This document shows, one piece after another, positions 33,700-42,536 of a DNA stretch of 64,000 nt; position 1 is the stretch's first letter, and every line of letters begins with the position of its first letter. This DNA is from Azonexus hydrophilus (GTDB taxonomy: Bacteria > Pseudomonadota > Gammaproteobacteria > Burkholderiales > Rhodocyclaceae): assembly GCF_001956855.1 (NCBI RefSeq), contig NZ_MTHD01000001.1, forward strand, positions 124,001 through 188,000, written 5' to 3'. Both the position numbers and the translations under genes were made by a program. The notes under the pieces are model-generated. The model did no database searches, had not been told where the DNA came from, and worked only from the letters and a program-made list of their open reading frames with translations.

Positions 33700-35187
33700 T
33701 CAATCGCGGGCGAAACGGCGGTACTGGATGGCTTCGGCAATGTGCGGGGCGCCGATGTCGGTGCTGCCGGCCAGGTCGGCAATGCTGCGCGCAACCTTGA
33801 GCACGCGGTGCCAGGCCCGTGCCGACAGGCCGAGGCGGCTGGCTGCCTGTTGCAACAACGCTGCGCCGGGGGCATCCGGCTGGCAGCCGGCGTCGATTTC
33901 ACGCGTCGTCAGGCGGGCGTTGGCCTTGCCCTGGCGGCCGCGCTGCCGTTGCCAGGCGGCGGCAACCCGTTCGCGGACGACGGCCGAAGTCTCGCCATCA
34001 GCCTTGCCGGCCAGTGCTTCACTGGGCAGCGCCGGGACTTCGATCACCAGATCGATGCGGTCGACGAAGGGACCGGACAGTTTTCCGCGATAGCGGGCGA
34101 CCTGCTCCGGTGAACAGTGGCAGCGGGATTCGCCGTGGTAGCCGCAGGGGCAGGGGTTCATCGCGGCGATCAACTGGAATTCAGCCGGGAATTCGGCCTG
34201 GCGGGCGGCGCGGGCAATATGGATGCGGCCACTTTCGAGCGGTTCGCGCAGGGTTTCCAGCACCTTGCGATCGAACTCGGGCAGTTCGTCGAGAAACAGG
34301 ATGCCATGGTGCGCCAGGCTGATCTCGCCGGGACGCGGCGGATTGCCGCCACCGACCAGTGCCACCGCCGATGCGGTGTGGTGCGGGCTGCGAAAGACGC
34401 GCTGTCCGTAGCGTAGTGGATCGAACTGGCCGACCAGCGACAGCACCGCTGCCGAACTGCGGGCTGCGTCGTCGTCGAGCATCGGCATCAGGCCGGGCAG
34501 GCGGGCGGCGAGCATCGACTTTCCGGCCCCGGGTGGGCCGAGCATCAGTAGCGAATGCTGGCCTGCTGCGGCGATTTCCAGCGCCCGCCGGGCCTGGCTC
34601 TGACCCCGTACATCCGCCAGGTCGGGGAAAATTGCCGGATTGTCGCGGTCGACCGCAGGCGGCGGCGACAATTCCGTTTGCCCGGCGAGATGGGCGCAAA
34701 CGGCAAGCAGCGAGTCGGCGGCGAGAATGTTGTCCTGTCCGGTCAGCGCTGCTTCGCGGGCGCTGAGTGCAGGCAGGATGAAGGTCTTGCCATCGCCGGC
34801 GGCCTCCAGCGCCATCGCCAGTGCGCCGCGCACCGGGCGCAGTTCACCGGACAGCGACAGTTCGCCGGCAAATTCGTGGGCGGCCAGCCGGGCAGCAGGA
34901 ATCTGGCCGCTGGCGGCGAGGATGCCGAGCGCAATCGGCAGGTCGAAGCGCCCGGATTCCTTGGGCAGGTCGGCCGGTGCCAGATTGACGGTAATGCGCT
35001 TGCCCGGATACTCGAATCCGGAGTTGACGATGGCCGCACGCACCCGGTCACGCGCCTCGCGCACCTCTGTATCCGGCAGGCCGACCAGCGTCAGTCCGGG
35101 TAGTCCGTTGGCCAGGTGCACCTCGACGGTGACCGGTGGCGCGTTCAGGCCATCGAGTCCCCGGCTCAGCGCGATGGCCAGTGCCAT
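33700..35187 (-). CDS. comM: ComM/YifB family Mg-chelatase-like AAA ATPase
   Basis: This 495-residue protein has an N-terminal domain (VEVHLANGLPGLTLVGLPD) and an AAA+ core with Walker A LGPPGAGKSMLAARLPG, Walker B FLDELPEF and cysteines in NPCPCGYHGESRCHC, followed by a C-terminal sensor domain (RLGLSARAWHRVLKVARSIADL). ComM is a helicase that extends heteroduplex branch migration during natural transformation. Its presence is worth noting beside the dispersed TGCGGTCRA word in this window. It is widespread in non-competent bacteria too. Confidence 0.95.
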   Translation of the reverse strand: MALAIALSRGLDGLNAPPVTVEVHLANGLPGLTLVGLPDTEVREARDRVRAAIVNSGFEYPGKRITVNLAPADLPKESGRFDLPIALGILAASGQIPAARLAAHEFAGELSLSGELRPVRGALAMALEAAGDGKTFILPALSAREAALTGQDNILAADSLLAVCAHLAGQTELSPPPAVDRDNPAIFPDLADVRGQSQARRALEIAAAGQHSLLMLGPPGAGKSMLAARLPGLMPMLDDDAARSSAAVLSLVGQFDPLRYGQRVFRSPHHTASAVALVGGGNPPRPGEISLAHHGILFLDELPEFDRKVLETLREPLESGRIHIARAARQAEFPAEFQLIAAMNPCPCGYHGESRCHCSPEQVARYRGKLSGPFVDRIDLVIEVPALPSEALAGKADGETSAVVRERVAAAWQRQRGRQGKANARLTTREIDAGCQPDAPGAALLQQAASRLGLSARAWHRVLKVARSIADLAGSTDIGAPHIAEAIQYRRFARD

Positions 35188-35193
35188 GGTCGC

Positions 35194-35436
35194 TTACTGG
35201 CCGCTGCGGGTCTTTTCCAGTGCTTCGACGCGGGCTTCCAGGGCTTGCAGGCGTTCGCGGGTACGCGCCAGCAACTGGGCCTGAATATCGAATTCCTCGC
35301 GGGTGACCAGATCGAGTTTGCCGAACAGACCACCAAGCATGGCCTTGGCATTTTTCTCGATATCCTTGGTCGGTGAGTTGGCCAGCAGGGCGCTCATTTT
35401 GGCGCCGAATTCTTCCAGGGTCTTGGGGTCGAGCAT
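35194..35436 (-). CDS. ubiK: ubiquinone biosynthesis accessory factor UbiK (YqiC)
   Basis: This 80-residue protein begins MLDPKTLEEFGAKMSALLA and ends in a coiled coil (QLLARTRERLQALEARVEALE), the layout of the UbiK/YqiC family. UbiK helps organise the aerobic Ubi complex with UbiJ near the membrane. It lies 6 bp upstream of comM in the same direction, with GGAGGAATACC before its start. Confidence 0.92.
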   Translation of the reverse strand: MLDPKTLEEFGAKMSALLANSPTKDIEKNAKAMLGGLFGKLDLVTREEFDIQAQLLARTRERLQALEARVEALEKTRSGQ

Positions 35437-35526
35437 GGTATTCCTCCGTAAGTGGGAAAGTTTAGCACAGCGGTATTTCAGCCAATTTTCCGCTTTGCTC
35501 GCCGCTGGTGCGTGACACTCTGTAAC

Positions 35527-35543
35527 TGCACCGCCTTGGTGCC
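35527..35543 (+). promoter_or_regulatory. NtrC-like binding site upstream of the porin-glnK-amtB operon
   Basis: TGCACC-GCCTT-GGTGCC matches the NtrC consensus TGCACC-N5-GGTGCA in 11 of 12 defined positions. It lies about 80 bp before the -24 element. A second dyad (TTGGT / ACCAA at 35560-35578) between site and promoter may contribute. Confidence 0.75.
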
Positions 35544-35607
35544 CTCAATCGGTGCGCGATTGGTGCGAAATGTACCAACTTATTGAATTTAATAATTAAA
35601 TCAATGT

Positions 35608-35623
35608 TGGCACGCCTCCTGCT
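35608..35623 (+). promoter_or_regulatory. sigma-54 (-24/-12) promoter of the porin-glnK-amtB operon
   Basis: TGGCACGCCTCCTGCT fits TGGCAC-N5-TTGCW with one mismatch, with GG and GC exactly 10 bp apart. Together with the upstream NtrC-like site it indicates induction under nitrogen limitation. The start codon lies about 60 bp downstream. Confidence 0.82.
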
Positions 35624-35682
35624 CTGTGTGCTGCACAAAAATTGTTTTTCCTTTACTCACTTTTCCTCACAGGAGAGAAACC

Positions 35683-36528
35683 ATGAAGAAGTCACTGATC
35701 GCTCTGGCACTCGTTGGCGCATTTGCCGCTCCGGGCGCTGTTCAGGTTGCCGCTGCTGCCGACGAAGCCAGCCCGCACACCATCACCGGCAACATGACGC
35801 TGGCCACGAGCTATCGTTTCCGTGGTATCGACCAGACTTACGGCAAGCCGACCCTGCAGGGCGGCATCGACTATTCGCACGCCAGCGGCCTCTACGTGGG
35901 CAACTGGAACTCCAACGTCTCGTCCGGTGCCGGCTTCCCTGACGGCAACCTGGAAATGGACTTCTACGGTGGCTGGCGTGGTGCCTTCGGTGATTTCGGT
36001 GTCGACGTCGGCGCGATCTACTACTACTACCCGGGTTCTGACGGTGGCGTTCTCGACACGCGTGCCGATGATGGTCCGGTGACGAACAAGGAAATCTACC
36101 TCGGTGCTTCCTGGAAGTTCGTTTCGGTCAAGTACTCCTACTCGATCGACGATTACTTCTCCCTGCGCGGCACCAGCACCAACGCCGGCAAGAGCACCTC
36201 GGGTACCAGCTACCTCGAAACCAACCTGAGCTATGACTTGGGCAATGGCTGGGGCGTCAACGGTCACGTGGGCCGTCTGTACACCAAGAACATCAAGAAC
36301 GGCGACTACACCGACTGGAAGGTCGGCGTGACCAAGGATGTCAGCGGCTGGATCGTCGGCCTGTCCTACGTCGACACCAATGCTGACGGCAACTGCAAGA
36401 AGGCATTCCAGCCGTATTGCTTCAGCAGCAGCAATTCCGACGTGAGTGGGGCTCTGGTGACCAACACCAGCAAGACCAAGGATGCTGGTCGTGGTATCGC
36501 CATCCTGTCGGTCAGCAAGTCGTTCTAA
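35683..36528 (+). CDS. TorF family outer-membrane porin-like protein
   Basis: The 281-residue protein starts at 35683 after AGGAGAG. The signal peptide is MKKSLIALALVGAFAAPGAVQ. The mature part has alternating aromatic and polar residues expected for beta strands, with TGNMTLATSYRFRGIDQTYGKPTLQGGIDY at the start, which is the TIGR02001/TorF family opening, and a terminal strand ending in Phe (LSVSKSF), the outer-membrane assembly signal. It is probably a channel for small nitrogen compounds, by its place ahead of glnK and amtB behind an NtrC-type promoter. Confidence 0.85.
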   Translation: MKKSLIALALVGAFAAPGAVQVAAAADEASPHTITGNMTLATSYRFRGIDQTYGKPTLQGGIDYSHASGLYVGNWNSNVSSGAGFPDGNLEMDFYGGWRGAFGDFGVDVGAIYYYYPGSDGGVLDTRADDGPVTNKEIYLGASWKFVSVKYSYSIDDYFSLRGTSTNAGKSTSGTSYLETNLSYDLGNGWGVNGHVGRLYTKNIKNGDYTDWKVGVTKDVSGWIVGLSYVDTNADGNCKKAFQPYCFSSSNSDVSGALVTNTSKTKDAGRGIAILSVSKSF

Positions 36529-36948
<420 letters not shown>

Positions 36949-36959
36949 GGAGCCCTGAC

Positions 36960-38351
36960 ATGAAACACGTTCTCTCCATGCTGGCCCTGCTGGGTGCGGT
37001 GTCCTTCGGGGCACCGGCCTGGGCCGAAGAGCCGGCTGCTGCCACGGCTGCTGTCGAAGCTGTCGCTGCGGTGGCGGATGTAGCCGTTGCTGCGGTTGCC
37101 GAAGCTGCCGCTCCGGCGCCGGTCGTTGAAAAGGGCGACGTTGCCTGGATCATGACTGCCACGCTGCTCGTCCTGTTCATGGCCCTGCCGGGCCTGGCAC
37201 TGTTCTACGGCGGCCTGGTCCGCGCCAAGAACATGCTGTCGGTGCTGATGCAGGTGATGGTTGTCTTCTCGCTGATCTCCATCCTGTGGGTCGCTTACGG
37301 CTACAGCCTGGCCTTCACCGAAGGTTCGCCGTACATCGGTTCGCTGTCCAAGCTGTTCCTGTCCGGCGTGACGACCGATTCGCTGGCCGATACCTTCACC
37401 GATACCGTGAAGCTGCCGGAATACGCTTTCATCGCCTTCCAATGCACCTTTGCGGGCATTACCTGTGCGCTGATCGTCGGTTCCTTCGCCGAACGCATGA
37501 AGTTCTCCGCAGTCCTGATCTTCTCGGTCATCTGGTTCACGCTGTGCTACCTGCCGATCGCCCACATGGTCTGGGGTCCGGGCGGCATGCTGCTGGGTGA
37601 CGGTGCGCTGGACTTTGCCGGTGGTACCGTGGTCCATATCAACGCCGGTGTTGCCGGTCTGGTTGGTGCCTACATGGTCGGCAAGCGTATCGGTTACGGT
37701 CGCGAATCGATGGCTCCGCACTCGCTGACGCTGACCATGGTCGGTGCCTCGATGCTGTGGGTGGGCTGGTTCGGCTTCAACGCCGGTTCCAACCTGGAAG
37801 CCACCTCGGGTGCGACGCTGGCCTTCATCAACACGCTGGTTGCCACGGCTGCAGCCGTGCTGGCCTGGAGTGCCGGTGAAGCGGTGTTCAAGGGCAAGGC
37901 CTCGATGCTGGGTGCTGCTTCCGGCGCGGTTGCTGGTCTGGTTGCCATCACCCCGGCTTGCGGCTCGGTTGGTCCGATGGGTGCCATCGTCATCGGCGGC
38001 CTGTCCGGTCTGGTCTGTCTGTGGGGTGTCAGCGGCCTGAAGAAGATGCTCGGTGCGGATGACTCGCTCGACGTGTTCGGCGTCCATGGCGTCGGCGGCA
38101 TCCTCGGTGCCATCCTGACCGGTGTCTTTACCGCACCGTCGCTGGGCGGTACCGGTGCCGAAGACTTCTCGATCGCCAGCCAGGTCTGGATCCAGACCTA
38201 CAGCGTGATCATCACCATCGTCTGGTCTGCCGTGGTTGCCTTCATCGCCTACAAGATCGCCGATATCGTGGTCGGTCTGCGGGTGCCGGAAGAAGAAGAG
38301 CGCGAAGGTCTCGACCTCACCGCTCACGGCGAAAGCGCTTACCACCACTAA
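36960..38351 (+). CDS. amtB: ammonium transporter
   Basis: This 463-residue membrane protein begins with a cleavable signal peptide (MKHVLSMLALLGAVSFGAPAWA) and an Ala/Val-rich linker, then eleven helices. Ammonium transporter signatures are ALFYGGLVRAKNMLSVLMQ, DFAGGTVVHINAGVAGLVGA (first pore His) and VFGVHGVGGILGAILTG (second pore His). GlnK is its regulator and is encoded 11 bp upstream. A rho-independent terminator follows about 25 bp after the stop. Confidence 0.97.
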   Translation: MKHVLSMLALLGAVSFGAPAWAEEPAAATAAVEAVAAVADVAVAAVAEAAAPAPVVEKGDVAWIMTATLLVLFMALPGLALFYGGLVRAKNMLSVLMQVMVVFSLISILWVAYGYSLAFTEGSPYIGSLSKLFLSGVTTDSLADTFTDTVKLPEYAFIAFQCTFAGITCALIVGSFAERMKFSAVLIFSVIWFTLCYLPIAHMVWGPGGMLLGDGALDFAGGTVVHINAGVAGLVGAYMVGKRIGYGRESMAPHSLTLTMVGASMLWVGWFGFNAGSNLEATSGATLAFINTLVATAAAVLAWSAGEAVFKGKASMLGAASGAVAGLVAITPACGSVGPMGAIVIGGLSGLVCLWGVSGLKKMLGADDSLDVFGVHGVGGILGAILTGVFTAPSLGGTGAEDFSIASQVWIQTYSVIITIVWSAVVAFIAYKIADIVVGLRVPEEEEREGLDLTAHGESAYHH

Positions 38352-38376
38352 GCCGGTTCAAAGTCTCTCTCCCTTT

Positions 38377-38402
38377 GGGCACCTGCGGGTGCCCATTTTT
38401 TT
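38377..38402 (+). terminator. rho-independent terminator of the glnK-amtB operon
   Basis: A hairpin GGGCACC-TGCG-GGTGCCC is followed by ATTTTTTT. It lies just downstream of amtB and fits a plus-strand terminator. Confidence 0.88.
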
Positions 38403-38407
38403 GCCCG

Positions 38408-38431
38408 AAAAAAAACCGCCGGTCCGGCGGT
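38408..38431 (-). terminator. rho-independent terminator for the minus-strand hydrolase-purU operon
   Basis: ACCGCCG-GTC-CGGCGGT is preceded on the plus strand by AAAAAAAA, which becomes a T-tract on the minus strand. Stop codons of the minus-strand hydrolase lie about 20 bp upstream. The TTTTG on the other side could also serve plus-strand transcripts. Confidence 0.82.
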
Positions 38432-38452
38432 TTTGTCTTTTGCTGCGAATTT

Positions 38453-38995
38453 CTACTTGATCAGCGGCAGGGCAGCGCGGAATTCGTCGGTGCCGCCACG
38501 CTCAAGCCATTCGAAAAGGACCATTTCGGTGGTGGCGACATGGACACCGGCGGCGCGCATGCGTTCGATGGCAGCCTGGCGGTTGGCCGGGGTGCGGGAC
38601 GAGGCGGCGTCAGCCACGAGGAATACGGTGAAGCCGGCCGCCAGCAAACCGAGCGCGGTCTGCAGCACGCAGACGTGGGTTTCGCTGCCGGTGAGCAAGA
38701 CTTGCTTCCGGCCACTGGCGCGCAGCAGGTCGAGGACACCGGGCTCGGCGGCACAGGAAAAATGGATTTTCTCGAAAATCCGGGCGTCGACCGCAGCAGT
38801 GCGAATGGCCGGCAGGCTGTGGCCCAGGCCCTTGACGTAGTGTTCGGAAACGAAGGCCGGGACGCCGAGCTGGCGGGCACCTTCAAGCAGGCGCACGCTG
38901 TTGCGGGTGATTTCGTCGGCTTCGAAGATCGCCGGGGCGAGCTTTTCCTGGATGTCGACGACGAGCAGCAGGGAGTCTTTACGGGAAATCAGCAT
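38453..38995 (-). CDS. isochorismatase-family cysteine hydrolase
   Basis: This 180-residue protein has the fold signature LLLVVDIQEKLAP (catalytic Asp), a middle Lys in VKGLGHSLPAI or FEKIHFS, and LLTGSETHVCVLQTALGLLAAG with the nucleophilic Cys in HVCVLQT. This triad defines the nicotinamidase/isochorismatase-like hydrolases, here of the YcaC-like type. The substrate is unknown. It overlaps the purU stop by 1 bp (TGATG type), so it belongs to the thrH-purU transcript and ends at a terminator. Confidence 0.88.
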   Translation of the reverse strand: MLISRKDSLLLVVDIQEKLAPAIFEADEITRNSVRLLEGARQLGVPAFVSEHYVKGLGHSLPAIRTAAVDARIFEKIHFSCAAEPGVLDLLRASGRKQVLLTGSETHVCVLQTALGLLAAGFTVFLVADAASSRTPANRQAAIERMRAAGVHVATTEMVLFEWLERGGTDEFRAALPLIK

Positions 38996-39858
38996 CAGCG
39001 GAACACCACCGTCTTGTTGCCGTGCACCAGTACACGGTCTTCAAGATGGTAGCGCAGGCCGCGGGCGAGCACTGTCTTTTCGATGTCCTTGCCGTAGCGC
39101 ACCATGTCTTCCGGCGAATCGGAATGGTCGATGCGGATGACGTCCTGCTCGATGATCGGGCCGGCATCGAGTTCGCTGGTGACGTAATGGCAGGTGGCAC
39201 CGATCAGCTTGACGCCGCGCGTGTAGGCCTGGTGATAGGGCTTGGCGCCGGCGAAGCTGGGCAGGAAACTGTGGTGGATGTTGATGATCCGGCCGGCCAG
39301 CGCGTCGCAAAGCTCTGGCGACAGGATCTGCATGTAGCGGGCGAGGACCATGGTGTCGCCACGCACGTCGTCAAAAATGCGCTGCATCTCGGCGTAGGCC
39401 GCCTGCTTGTTGTCGGCGGTGACCGGCACGTGATGGAAGGGGATGCCGTGCCATTCGACGAAACCACGGAAAGTGTCGTGGTTGGAGATGACGCACGGAA
39501 TCTCGATGTCGAGTTCCTTGGCCTGCCAGCGCGCCAGCAGGTCGTAGAGGCAGTGTTCCTGCTTCGACACCAGCACGACAACGCGCTTCTTGATCGCGCT
39601 GTCGTTGATGGTCCAGTTCATCTGCAGTGGTTCGGCGATTTCACTGCGAAAGCGTTCGCGGAACTCGGCCAGCAGGAAAGGCAGGGAGCTGGCCTTGATT
39701 TCGATGCGCATGAAATAGCGACCGGTCAGATCGTCCGCATGGAAGCTCGATTCGAGGATCCAGCCACCGTGTTCGGCGATGAAGCCGGAAACACGGGCGA
39801 TGATCCCGACCTGGTCGGGGCAGGAAGCGGAGAGGGTGTAGAACCGGTCGCGATGCAT
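38995..39858 (-). CDS. purU: formyltetrahydrofolate deformylase
   Basis: This 287-residue enzyme releases formate from 10-formyltetrahydrofolate. The N-terminal ACT domain opens LSASCPDQVGIIARVSGFIAEHGG, and the C-terminal formyltransferase-type domain carries IINIHHSFLPSFAGAKPYHQA and a later DVIRIDHSDSPEDMV. PurU adjusts the folate pool and supplies formate for PurT or for oxidation. Formate made here could feed the formate dehydrogenase at 15 kb. It lies 5 bp after thrH. Confidence 0.96.
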   Translation of the reverse strand: MHRDRFYTLSASCPDQVGIIARVSGFIAEHGGWILESSFHADDLTGRYFMRIEIKASSLPFLLAEFRERFRSEIAEPLQMNWTINDSAIKKRVVVLVSKQEHCLYDLLARWQAKELDIEIPCVISNHDTFRGFVEWHGIPFHHVPVTADNKQAAYAEMQRIFDDVRGDTMVLARYMQILSPELCDALAGRIINIHHSFLPSFAGAKPYHQAYTRGVKLIGATCHYVTSELDAGPIIEQDVIRIDHSDSPEDMVRYGKDIEKTVLARGLRYHLEDRVLVHGNKTVVFR

Positions 39859-39863
39859 GGTGG

Positions 39864-40475
39864 TCAGGCGGCCTTGGCGAAGGCTTTGTCGATTTCGGCG
39901 CGCAGTGCGTCGTAGTCGCGCACCACCGGGTACTGCGGGAATTCGCGGATGACGTTTTCCGGCGGGTGGAACAGGATGCCGCCGTGGGCTTCACCGAGCA
40001 TCGCCGTGTCGTTGTACGAATCGCCGGCGGCGACGGTGGTGAAATTCAGTTCCTTGAAGCGTTTGACCGCTTCCTGCTTCTGGTTCGGCATGCGCAGGTG
40101 GTAGGCGACCAGCATGCCGGATGCGTCGGCTTCCAGCGAATGGCAGAACAGCGTCGGCCAGCCGAGCTGGCGCATCAGCGGATGGGCGAATTCGTAGAAG
40201 GTGTCGGACAGGATGATGACCTGGTAATCCTCGCGCAGCTTGTCGAGGAAGGCGCGGGCACCCGGCATCGGGTCCATTTCGCCGATTACTTTCTGGATAT
40301 CCGGCAGGCCGAGCTTGTGCTCGCGCAGGATGTTCAGGCGGTAGGTCATCAGCGTGTCGTAGTTCGGCTCGTCGCGCGTCGTGCGCTTGAGTTCGGGAAT
40401 GCCGGTGCGCTCGGCGAATTCGATCCAGATTTCGGGGACGAGTACCCCTTCGAGGTCAAGACAGACGATTTGCAC
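39864..40475 (-). CDS. thrH: phosphoserine phosphatase/homoserine phosphotransferase ThrH
   Basis: This 203-residue HAD enzyme has the distinct motif I CLDLEGVLVPE (Asp7, Glu9), characteristic of ThrH rather than SerB. Other parts are IILSDTFYEFAHPLMRQLGWPTLFCH and AAGDSYNDTAMLGEAHGGILF. ThrH from Pseudomonas makes serine from phosphoserine and can pass the phosphate to homoserine. It is upstream of purU with 5 bp between, which fits a serine and one-carbon metabolic pairing. Confidence 0.95.
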   Translation of the reverse strand: MQIVCLDLEGVLVPEIWIEFAERTGIPELKRTTRDEPNYDTLMTYRLNILREHKLGLPDIQKVIGEMDPMPGARAFLDKLREDYQVIILSDTFYEFAHPLMRQLGWPTLFCHSLEADASGMLVAYHLRMPNQKQEAVKRFKELNFTTVAAGDSYNDTAMLGEAHGGILFHPPENVIREFPQYPVVRDYDALRAEIDKAFAKAA

Positions 40476-40517
40476 GGCAAGCTCCCTGAGACGGCGAAAA
40501 AGCGCGATTTTACCCGA

Positions 40518-42536
40518 TTACAACGGGCTTATTTCGGGCTCGGGGCGGGAAAGATGGTAGCCCTGCGCATAATCGACGCCAAGATCGCGCAGGATGCTCA
40601 GCGTTGCGGCATCGCCGACGAATTCGGCAACCGTTTTCTTGCCCAGGCCGCGGGCGACCTCGACGATCGCGCGGACGAAAACCTGGTCGTTCGGATCGTT
40701 CGGCAGGTTGCGGATGAACATGCCGTCGATTTTCAGGATATCGGCCGAGAGCTGCTTCAGGTAGGCAAATGACGAGAAGCCGACACCGAAATCGTCGAGG
40801 CAGACGGTGCAGCCCAGCGCCCGGATCTCGTGGATGAACTGTTCCGAATCCCGGATGTTGGCCAGCGCGGCGGTTTCGGTCAGTTCGATGAGCAGGCGCC
40901 GCGGTTCCACGTGAAACGCTGCCAGCGTGGCGCTGATCAGCGCTGCCAGTCCCGGTTCGTCGAAGGAGCGGGCGGAAACGTTGATGGCCAGCGCGCGCGG
41001 GGCGTTGGCACTGGCCAGAGTGCGAATGGCGTCACGAATGACCCAGCGGTCGATGTCGATGATGCGCCCGCTTTTCTCGGCTGCCGGGATGAAACTGCCC
41101 GGCATCAACAGCTGATCGGGGTTTTCGGGATCGATCATGCGCACCAGGGCTTCGTAATGCGCGATCGTGCCTGTTGTCGTCGAATGCACGCCCTGGAAAT
41201 GCAGGACCAGACGTTGTTCGTCGAGGGCGCGCTGGATGCGGTCGTTCCAGCCGAGCTGGTGCAGCATCTGTTCCGAGTCGTCGAGTTCCGGACGGTAGAT
41301 ACGCCAGCAGTTCTTGCCGCCGGCCTTGGCCTGGTACATCGCGGCGTCAGCATGCGAAACGACGTTTTCCCCGCGCTCGCCATGCTCGGGGAAAAGCGCG
41401 ATACCCAGGCTGATCGTCAGCCCCAGGCGGCGCCCGGAAAAGTCAAAAGTCAGCCCGCGTACGGCGTTTACTATGCGTTCGGCCAGCGTCTGGGCTGCTG
41501 CACGATCGGCGCCGGGGGCCAGGATGACGAATTCGTCACCGCCAAGACGGGCCAGCAATTCGTCGGAACGTACCAGCTTGCTGATGGCGCTCGCCGCATG
41601 CAACAGGACATTGTCGCCAGCCCGGTGGCCAAAGGTGTCGTTGATGGTCTTGAATTCGTCGATGTCGAAATAGAGCAGGGCGCCATAGTGCTCGGGGCCG
41701 CGCTGGATATGGCCGATGACCCGCTCCAGCTCGGCTTCGAAACGGGCGCGGTTGGCCAGTCCGGTCAAGGGGTCGCGCTCGGCCATGTAAAGCAGTCGTT
41801 CGGCCAGTTCGCGCTGGGTCAGTTCGGCGGCTTCCAGTTCTTCCATGCGGGCATGCAGGGCCGCCGCCATGCTGTTGAACGCCCCGACCAGACGGCCGAT
41901 GTCATCGTTGCCGGCGCCGGGCAGGGGCTTGAGGCGGCTGCCGCTGGCCAGCAACTGGCTGGCGCCCGACAGTGCGGTAAGGTGGCGGGTCAGCCACAGC
42001 GCGATGGCGGCGAGGACTGCAGTCGTCAGCAGGATGCCGAGCAGGGCGAGAACGATGTTCTGGGTCAGGATTTCGCTGCGGGCCTTGTTGAGAAAGTGCA
42101 GGTCGAGTCCGATCAGCAGTTCGCCGTACTGACGTTCATCGATCTGCATGGCGATATGGAAATCCATGCGGTTTTCATCGGCAGGCAGCGCCTGCAGGAA
42201 GGCCAGCGTGCTCTCGCCCGGTAATTCCATGGCCGAGGCCGAAGCGATGCGCCGATCTTCCTCGTCGAACATCACCAGATAGGTCATGCCCTGTAATTGC
42301 TGGGCGTCGCGCAGTATTTCGGCGACAGCAGCAAAATCATGTTGGGCCATTGCCGGGGCCAGCGCGGCGCGCATCAGGCGGCTGGCTTCACCGCGGCGCA
42401 GTTCGAATTGGTGCAGCAGGTGGGTTTCGGCCAGGCGCTGGCTGTTCCAGAGGATGGCCGAAATCATCACGATTTCGACGATTACCGTCAGGACGATCAG
42501 GCGCCCGCGTAGCGACCCGAACAGGCGGGAAATCAT
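40518..42536 (-). CDS. GGDEF-EAL bifunctional cyclic di-GMP protein with periplasmic sensor
   Basis: This 672-residue protein has a first TM at about 10-30 (LIVLTVIVEIVMISAILW), a periplasmic part to about 165, a second TM (IVLALLGILLTTAVLAAIAL), a HAMP domain, a coiled coil, GGDEF and EAL. GGDEF is intact, but the RxxD inhibitory site reads RxxE. The EAL domain keeps EALVR, NVSARS, ELTE, LDDFGVGFSS and the KID lysine, so it should be an active phosphodiesterase. Its ATG overlaps the stop of the PhnD-like gene (ATGA), so the binding protein is probably its ligand sensor. A parS-like site lies inside. Confidence 0.94.
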   Translation of the reverse strand: MISRLFGSLRGRLIVLTVIVEIVMISAILWNSQRLAETHLLHQFELRRGEASRLMRAALAPAMAQHDFAAVAEILRDAQQLQGMTYLVMFDEEDRRIASASAMELPGESTLAFLQALPADENRMDFHIAMQIDERQYGELLIGLDLHFLNKARSEILTQNIVLALLGILLTTAVLAAIALWLTRHLTALSGASQLLASGSRLKPLPGAGNDDIGRLVGAFNSMAAALHARMEELEAAELTQRELAERLLYMAERDPLTGLANRARFEAELERVIGHIQRGPEHYGALLYFDIDEFKTINDTFGHRAGDNVLLHAASAISKLVRSDELLARLGGDEFVILAPGADRAAAQTLAERIVNAVRGLTFDFSGRRLGLTISLGIALFPEHGERGENVVSHADAAMYQAKAGGKNCWRIYRPELDDSEQMLHQLGWNDRIQRALDEQRLVLHFQGVHSTTTGTIAHYEALVRMIDPENPDQLLMPGSFIPAAEKSGRIIDIDRWVIRDAIRTLASANAPRALAINVSARSFDEPGLAALISATLAAFHVEPRRLLIELTETAALANIRDSEQFIHEIRALGCTVCLDDFGVGFSSFAYLKQLSADILKIDGMFIRNLPNDPNDQVFVRAIVEVARGLGKKTVAEFVGDAATLSILRDLGVDYAQGYHLSRPEPEISPL
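40904..40917. other. parS-like site 3 (inside the GGDEF-EAL gene)
   Basis: GTTCCACGTGAAAC, identical to site 1 in metH, is a match to GTTYCACGTGRAAC. It lies within the EAL region of the gene. Confidence 0.65.
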
